Assembly: GCF_004664715.2 (NCBI RefSeq)
Contig: NC_051070.1
Span: 113,979,525 to 114,043,524 of the forward strand
From: Peromyscus leucopus
Taxonomy: Eukaryota; Chordata; Mammalia; Rodentia; Cricetidae
Length of the DNA: 64,000 nucleotides
Direction: 5' to 3'
Shown here: in pieces, positions 58,908 through 64,000 of the stretch
How positions within the stretch are numbered: position 1 is the stretch's first letter
How the letters are laid out: each line of letters starts with the position of its first letter
Notes under the pieces: model-generated
The model's input: only the letters and a program-made list of their open reading frames with translations
Told to the model about the DNA's origin: nothing
The model's database searches: none
Translations under genes and position numbers: made by a program

Positions 58908-59118
58908 GGCTGGAGAAATAGGTCTGCGGTTAAGGTCACTGGCTGCTCTTCCAGAGAACCTGGGTTTAGTTTCCTGCACCCTTATGGCAGCTCATAACTG
59001 TCTCCCCCCAGTTCCAGGGATCTGATGCCCTCTTCTGGTTTCCAAGAGCACTGTGATGTACAGACATACATGCCAGCAAAACATCCATACTAATAAAATC
59101 ATTTAAATTTTTTTTTTT
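58908..59118 (+). mobile_element. B2 SINE
   Basis: GGCTGGAGAAATAGGTCTGC to CATACTAATAAAATCATTTA. Confidence 0.88.
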
Positions 59119-59131
59119 AAGTGAAGTAGGA

Positions 59132-59303
59132 GCTGGGCGGCAGTGGCGCACACCTTTAATCCCAGCACTCGGGAGGCAGAGGCAAGTGGATCCCTGTGAG
59201 TTCGAGGCCAGCCTGTGTCTACTACAGAGCTAGATCCAGGACAGACAAAAACTACACGGAGAAACCCTGTCTCGAAAAAAACCAACAAAAACGAAAACAA
59301 AAA
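59132..59303 (+). mobile_element. B1 SINE
   Basis: GCTGGGCGGCAGTGGCGCAC to CTGTCTCGAAAAAAACC with A-rich tail. Confidence 0.92.
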
Positions 59304-59436
59304 GAGTGAGGTGGATTTAGAACTGGGTAACGGGGCATGTAATGGGGTTGGAGGTGGAGGACTTTTGAGATGCAAATGAGAGAAACGTGGATGTTAAGGG
59401 TGATGGTTCTGGTGAAGATGCAGAAAGGACTATTTT

Positions 59437-59550
59437 TGTTTTGTTTTTGAGATAGATTTTTATCATCCAGGCTGTCCTTGAACTTGCTATACAGCTAAGG
59501 ATGGCCTTGAACTTCTGTTCCTACTACCTGAATCTCCCAAGTGCTGTGAG
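59437..59550 (-). mobile_element. Diverged B1 SINE
   Basis: TTTTGAGATAGATTTTTATC to GAATCTCCCAAGTGCTG. Confidence 0.6.
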
Positions 59551-60104
59551 ATGGCAAATGCCATCCTTTCTGGCTTGCCTCCATCTTTTCAGAAAAATTA
59601 CAAGGAATCATAAACACAACATTAGTATGAATGTGGGCAATAAGCCATTCCAGTGGGGTTTTTGTGGTAGTAAAAGACATGTTATCCAACGGAGAAAAGA
59701 TGATTCTTGATATAATCGGATAAAGATATTTGCCATATTCTATTTTGTGGAAGTTGGAACCTGTGAACTACGAGAGTGGATGTTTGCCTGAACTTTCTAA
59801 GCATATTCAAGTGGCTTAGTTCCTCCTAGACGTAAAAGGTAAAAAGGAGAGAATTTTAAAAGAGGTTATTAAGTAAAAGGGGACCAGGAATTAAAGGTTT
59901 GAAAAATTCTCAGCCTATTCATAAAGCTAACAACAAAAAGAGGAACTGTTTTAAAGCAGATACTCTGTGCCTAAACAACCGTTTGACCAGAGCATTCATA
60001 TGCATGTACCCCTGGAGCTCATCAGCTTTCTAGCAAGCATGTCAGTTTTAACTGGAAGGAATATACACAGACAAAATTAAGCAAGATTGTGTAACTTCTG
60101 AAAT
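59551..60104. other. Intergenic unique sequence
   Basis: Nothing recognised. Confidence 0.45.
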
Positions 60105-60106
60105 TC

Positions 60107-60312
60107 TTTTTTTTTTAAAGACTATTTTATGGTTATGAGTGTTCTATCTGCATATATGCCTTTATTCCAGAAGAGGCCATCAGATCCCCCTATAGCTGGT
60201 TGTGAGCCACCTTGTGGTTGCTAGGAATCGAACTCAGGACCTCTGGAAGAGTTGCCATCGCTGCAGCCCCATGAACCATCTCTCCAGCCCAGTGAGCCAC
60301 CTCTCCAGCCCT
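60107..60312 (-). mobile_element. B2 SINE with duplicated head
   Basis: TTTTTTTAAAGACTATTTTA tail. The head repeats as GAACCATCTCTCCAGCCC and GAGCCACCTCTCCAGCCC in tandem. Confidence 0.85.
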
Positions 60313-60351
60313 GAACTTCTGAAATTCTATAGGACCAAGAAGTTATTTGTA

Positions 60352-60705
60352 TGTGTGGTGGTTGGAATGAGATATATCTCCAGCGGTCTCTGGCATTTGA
60401 ACATTTGGGCCCAGTTGGTGGTACTGTTGGGGCAGTTTAGGTGGTGCAGCCTTGCTGGAGAAAGCATGCTTCGATTTAAAAAAAAAAAAAAAAAAAAAAG
60501 CCTTGGGCCATTTTCCATTTTGTTCTCGCTGCTTCGTTCTTATGCTAAGATATCAGCTCCTGTTGACATGGTCGCCGCTGCTGCTCTGCTGCCCTGCCTT
60601 TAGGGAATCTAACCCTCTGGAATCAAGAGCCCCACATAAAATGCTCTCTTTTAAAAGTTGTCTTGGTCACGGTGTTTTAATCGCAGCACTAGAAAATTAA
60701 CCAAG
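60352..60705 (+). mobile_element. MaLR-type LTR with internal poly(A)
   Basis: TGTGTGGTGGTTGGAATGAG start and GCACTAGAAAATTAACCAAG end. A23 run at about 60478-60500. Confidence 0.55.
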
Positions 60706-60826
60706 ACAAACAGGAAAGAAGAGGATTAAGGCTCTGGATTCAACTAAGCCTGAATTTTTCATGGTAAATAGCTCTAGTTACTTACATTGGTCTTTTACCA
60801 AGTACTTATAGACAATCTTCCCCGGG

Positions 60827-61010
60827 CCCAGCACAGTGGTGCTGCACACCTTTAGTCCCAGTACCTGGGAAGCAGAGGCAGGTTGATCTCTGAGTTTGAG
60901 GGCAGCCTGGTCTATCTAGAGAGTTCCAGGACACCAAAGGCTACATAGAAAGACCCTGTCTCAAAATAAGTAAATATATAAATAAGTAAATATATAAATA
61001 AAAATAAAAT
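60827..61010 (+). mobile_element. B1 SINE with (TAAA)n tail
   Basis: GCCCAGCACAGTGGTGCTGC to GACCCTGTCTCAAAATAAGT. Confidence 0.82.
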
Positions 61011-61488
61011 TAAATCTTTCCTGAGAGTTTATTTAACCAGAAAAAAGCTGTATGATAGAGTATTAATCTAATTTATTATTCCTGTGTCTTTATATTCTAA
61101 AACAACCCACAAATGGGAGAAAGGAGGCCCAAACAAGGGGCAATAATATACACTTAGCTAAATGATATCTATTTCACACAAAAAGAAACATTCTTATTGG
61201 AAAATGATCTTCAAAACAGAAGAGATAATTCAATTCTTTATCCCTTCAAATATTATTTAACTGGGAAAGATACAGTGCTAAACTATGAGAAATAGCAAAC
61301 CCGAGTGTTTTCTAGGAATTCACAATTTAGCAGGAAAAATAAAACAAGTATGCAAGTGAGTTACACAAATTCTCCTAGAATTGGAGAACTGTTAGAAAGA
61401 ATACTTTTCCTGTCCCTTTAAGATGCTGACCAGAACCTAAACACATTTTTTCCTTTGTGTTCCTTTGTTTTTGTTTTCTGATACTCTG
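61011..61488. other. Intergenic unique sequence
   Basis: Nothing recognised. Confidence 0.45.
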
Positions 61489-61489
61489 A

Positions 61490-61592
61490 GCTTCCTCCCT
61501 CTCTCTCCCTCTATCTCTCTCCCTCTTCTCTCTCTCTTCCTCTCTCCTTCTGTCCCTCCTCCCTCTTTCTTTTTTTTTCTTTTTTTGTTTTT

Positions 61593-61630
<38 letters not shown>
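61490..61630. repeat. CT-rich tract running into poly(T)
   Basis: CTCTCC-type repeats followed by a T run of more than 30. Confidence 0.95.
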
Positions 61631-61760
61631 AGACAGGGTCTCATGTATACCAGGTTGGCCTAGAATGTAACTTAAGATATAACTTTGTAACTTAAGTTAA
61701 GATGACCTTAAATTTAGGAGACTCCTGCTTCTCCCTCCCAAGCATGCATACATACAAGTA
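61631..61760 (-). mobile_element. Diverged B1-like SINE
   Basis: GAGACAGGGTCTCATGTATA to CTCCCTCCCAAGCATG. It contains a small AACTTAAG duplication. Confidence 0.6.
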
Positions 61761-62215
61761 CATACTAGGTATGTATGTTTGTGCCACCAGGCCCAATTTG
61801 GTTGGCTGTATGTCTGCCATTTTATATATATATTTTTAATGGCCAAAGCTCTGCCTCAGTTTGGCTTCAGTTTTTTTTTTTTTTTTTTTTTCATGGCTTT
61901 TCACTCACAGACTTTTGACTTTTATTAGTCTAATCTTGAACACATACCAACCTTGCTGGGGAAAAATTCCAAACAGCTTTCTTTTCACTGTTCTAGGCAA
62001 GCCAATGGAGTCTGATAGTACAAACTAAAAAAATTGCCTAAATTCATCTCAGCCCAGGAAGTCTTCCCTGACTAGTTCCCCAGCTAGTCAGTGCCAGCCT
62101 GCCCAACTCTACCTCACTACAAATTGGAATTCCATTCTGACTAAGAGCTTTGTCTATAGAGGAAAAATACAGGATAGAGGACATTTCCAAGCTAGGGTTG
62201 CTTAAACACCTTCGA
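61761..62215. other. Intergenic unique sequence
   Basis: Nothing recognised, apart from a T22 run near 61880. Confidence 0.45.
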
Positions 62216-62219
62216 GAAT

Positions 62220-62298
62220 TTACAGAGTACTGCAGGATAGAGTGCTTGCCTAGCATGTACGAGGCCAGGAGTCGATTCCCAGCCCCGATAATAACAGT
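62220..62298 (+). mobile_element. ID SINE
   Basis: GCAGGATAGAGTGCTTGCCT and GGAGTCGATTCCCAGCCC, the A and B box regions. Confidence 0.75.
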
Positions 62299-62327
62299 AA
62301 GTCATAAATCATGGCAAAAAGGAAGGG

Positions 62328-62512
62328 TTGGGGCAGCGGCTCATTAGCGAGAGTGCTTGCCTAGGGTACCCAAGGTCTCTGGTCCGGAGTGAGAGTGCTT
62401 GCCTAGGGTACCCAAGGTCTCCAGTCGGAGTGAGAGCGCTTGCCTGGGGTACCCAAGGTCTCCAGTCGGCGTGAGAGCGCTTGCCTGGGGTACCCAAGGT
62501 CTCTGGTCCGGT
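62328..62512 (+). repeat. Four-copy ~41-bp minisatellite grown from an ID SINE
   Basis: It opens with an ID-like head (GGGTTGGGGCAGCGGCTCAT). Four units follow, starting at 62349, 62391, 62432 and 62473, each carrying GAGAG(T/C)GCTTGCCT, GGTACC and AAGGTCTC. GAGAGCGCTTGCCT is the ID A-box-proximal sequence. Confidence 0.85.
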
Positions 62513-62659
62513 CGCCAGTGATGTAGGTAAGAAATAAGAATTTACAACGAGTTTTAGTTCTAATTACAAATAATTGCCATGAAGTATAGATTTTTTACAA
62601 TGTTACTGAGCTTGCAATCCTCTAGGAATGATGTGAGGTGGTGGATTATACAGGATTAC

Positions 62660-63330
62660 ATTTTTGTTTTCAAAAATGAAGTCAGAGGACTCATACTCCC
62701 TGATCTCAAAATATAACACAAAACCACAGTAGTAAAAACAGTGTAGTAGGGGCAAAAAGACAGACATACAAATCAGTGTGAAAGAACAGAGGGATCAGAA
62801 ATAAACCACTGAATATGTGGTCAAATGGTTTCTGGCAAAGATGCCAAGAACATTCACTGGAGAAAGGCCAGACTGTTCAACAAATAGTGCCAGAAAAACT
62901 AGAAATTCACATGCAAAAATAATGCAGTTAGATCCTTATCTATCACTATGTGCAGAAAACAGTTCAAGAATGGTGAATGATCTAAACACAAAAGTTAAAC
63001 TCCTAAAGCTCTTCAAAGAAAACACAGAAAAAAAAATCTCACGATACTGGGTTTGGCAATAACTTCTTGGGTGTTGCACCAAAAGTATGGGGTGGGGCAA
63101 CCAGTTATACTATGATTCCTCACCACCAAAACTGTCTTTGGGGGTGTACTGGGATCAAATCTAGGACACTGTACATGCTAGGAAAGAGCTCTAAAACTTT
63201 TGTATATCATGAACACCACTAACAGTTAAAAGGCAATCCACAAGATGGGAGAAATATTTGTAAATCACTTTTCTGATAAGAGGAAAATATCTAGAGTGCA
63301 TCAATAATTATTATACAAATTACCAACCAA
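62660..63330 (+). mobile_element. Ancient LINE-1 ORF2 fragment, decayed
   Basis: CACAGTAGTAAAAACAGTGT, GGTCAAATGGTTTCTGGCAA and GGGAGAAATATTTGTAAATC are L1 ORF2 signatures. Frames are broken. A reversed ID-like piece (about 63115-63220) interrupts it. Confidence 0.7.
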
Positions 63331-63344
63331 CAAACAACCTGTTC

Positions 63345-63562
63345 TACTTTGTTTTTCTGTTGCTATTATAAATACCATGACCAAAAGCAACTCGGAGAGG
63401 AAAGGGTTAATTTGACAGGTGCCATCCATCATCAAGGAAGGTCAAGGCAGAGGAACTCAAGGCAGGAGCCTGAAGTAGAGACCATGGAGGAACACTGCAT
63501 ACTGGCTTGTTTCCTCCTACTCAGCCTGCTTTCTTACACAACCTAAGATCATCTTTCCTGGT
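63345..63562 (-). mobile_element. MaLR-type LTR, reverse orientation
   Basis: TTTTCTGTTGCTATTATAAA and AAAAGCAACTCGGAGAGGAA are reversed MaLR-end signatures. Confidence 0.5.
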
Positions 63563-63564
63563 GG

Positions 63565-64000
63565 GAGGTGTAGTTATATATTGTACACCCTAATAAAATT
63601 TGCCTGAAGATCAGAGAGACAAAGGAACAAGCCACTGCCACGTCTCACCTCACCAACTCCTCAGCCTGAAAAGCCTCAGCCAATAGGCCTCTAGCTGAAT
63701 GAGCTTCCTCAGCCAAAAAGGCTTCAGCCTAAAAAGCCTCTATCTGAAAAGTACGCTTCTGCCTTTAGTTCCTGTCTCCTCATGCCTTATATACCTTTCT
63801 CCACCTGGCCATCACTTCATGGGATAAAAGGCATGTGTGCTTCCCAGTACTGGGATTAAAGGTGTGTGCCACCACTGCCTGACTCTGTTTTCTCTCATAG
63901 ACTGAGTCAACCTCATGTAATCCAGGATGGCTTTGAACTTACAGAAATCCAGATGGATTTCTGTCTCCTGAGTGCTAGGATTAAAGGTGTGTGCCAACAC
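63565..64000. mobile_element. Composite repeat with AATAAAATTTGCCTGAAGAT head and reversed B1-like units
   Basis: It shares its head motif with the element at 57.87 kb, but its two B1-like monomers (CTGGGATTAAAGGTGTGTGC twice) point the other way. It also contains repeated CCTCAGCC/AAAAGCCTC units. It continues past the window end. Confidence 0.45.

Noticed and set aside
62349..62512. CRISPR-like array of regular repeats.
   Set aside because: The units are head-to-tail with no unique spacers, in rodent nuclear DNA. It is a minisatellite.

Overview
The window is nuclear DNA from a muroid rodent, most likely a cricetid (hamster, vole, deer mouse or woodrat group). The evidence is the dense mix of B1, B2, B3, B4-type and ID SINEs, rodent LINE-1 3' ends and MaLR-type LTRs. 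The youngest B1 copies carry the internal variant GCAAAGCTACACAGAG, which I associate with cricetids rather than Mus. The species is inferred, not proven.

The only protein-coding gene I can support is on the minus strand. It is a complete 20-exon DENND6A (FAM116A), a DENN-domain Rab guanine-nucleotide exchange factor. It starts in a CpG island at about 49.4-50.0 kb (ATG at 49814) and ends with TGA at 1819-1821. All 19 introns are GT-AG, every exon joins in phase, and the CDS totals 1821 nt (606 codons plus stop). The human protein is about 608 residues. The 3' UTR fills the left 1.8 kb and probably runs off the edge.

Introns 1-19 hold most of the remaining DNA. They contain many SINEs, several LTRs, L1 fragments and long microsatellites. 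Intron 11 carries a UBL5 processed retrocopy in the opposite orientation to DENND6A, with its 73-codon frame still open.

From about 50.05 kb to 64 kb lies upstream intergenic DNA. In human and mouse the next gene on this side is SLMAP, but no SLMAP exon was recognised here. This part is rich in repeats: nested SINEs, MaLR LTRs, an ancient L1, a long CT/CCCT/TTTC tract, a composite B1-containing repeat present twice, and a four-copy minisatellite grown from an ID SINE.

I found no convincing undescribed gene system. The observations most worth checking are the UBL5 retrocopy fused to a headless B1, a chimeric B1/B4-tail SINE inside one 15-bp target-site duplication, the ID-derived minisatellite, repeats touching two DENND6A splice sites, and a CLEAR-like E-box in the DENND6A promoter.
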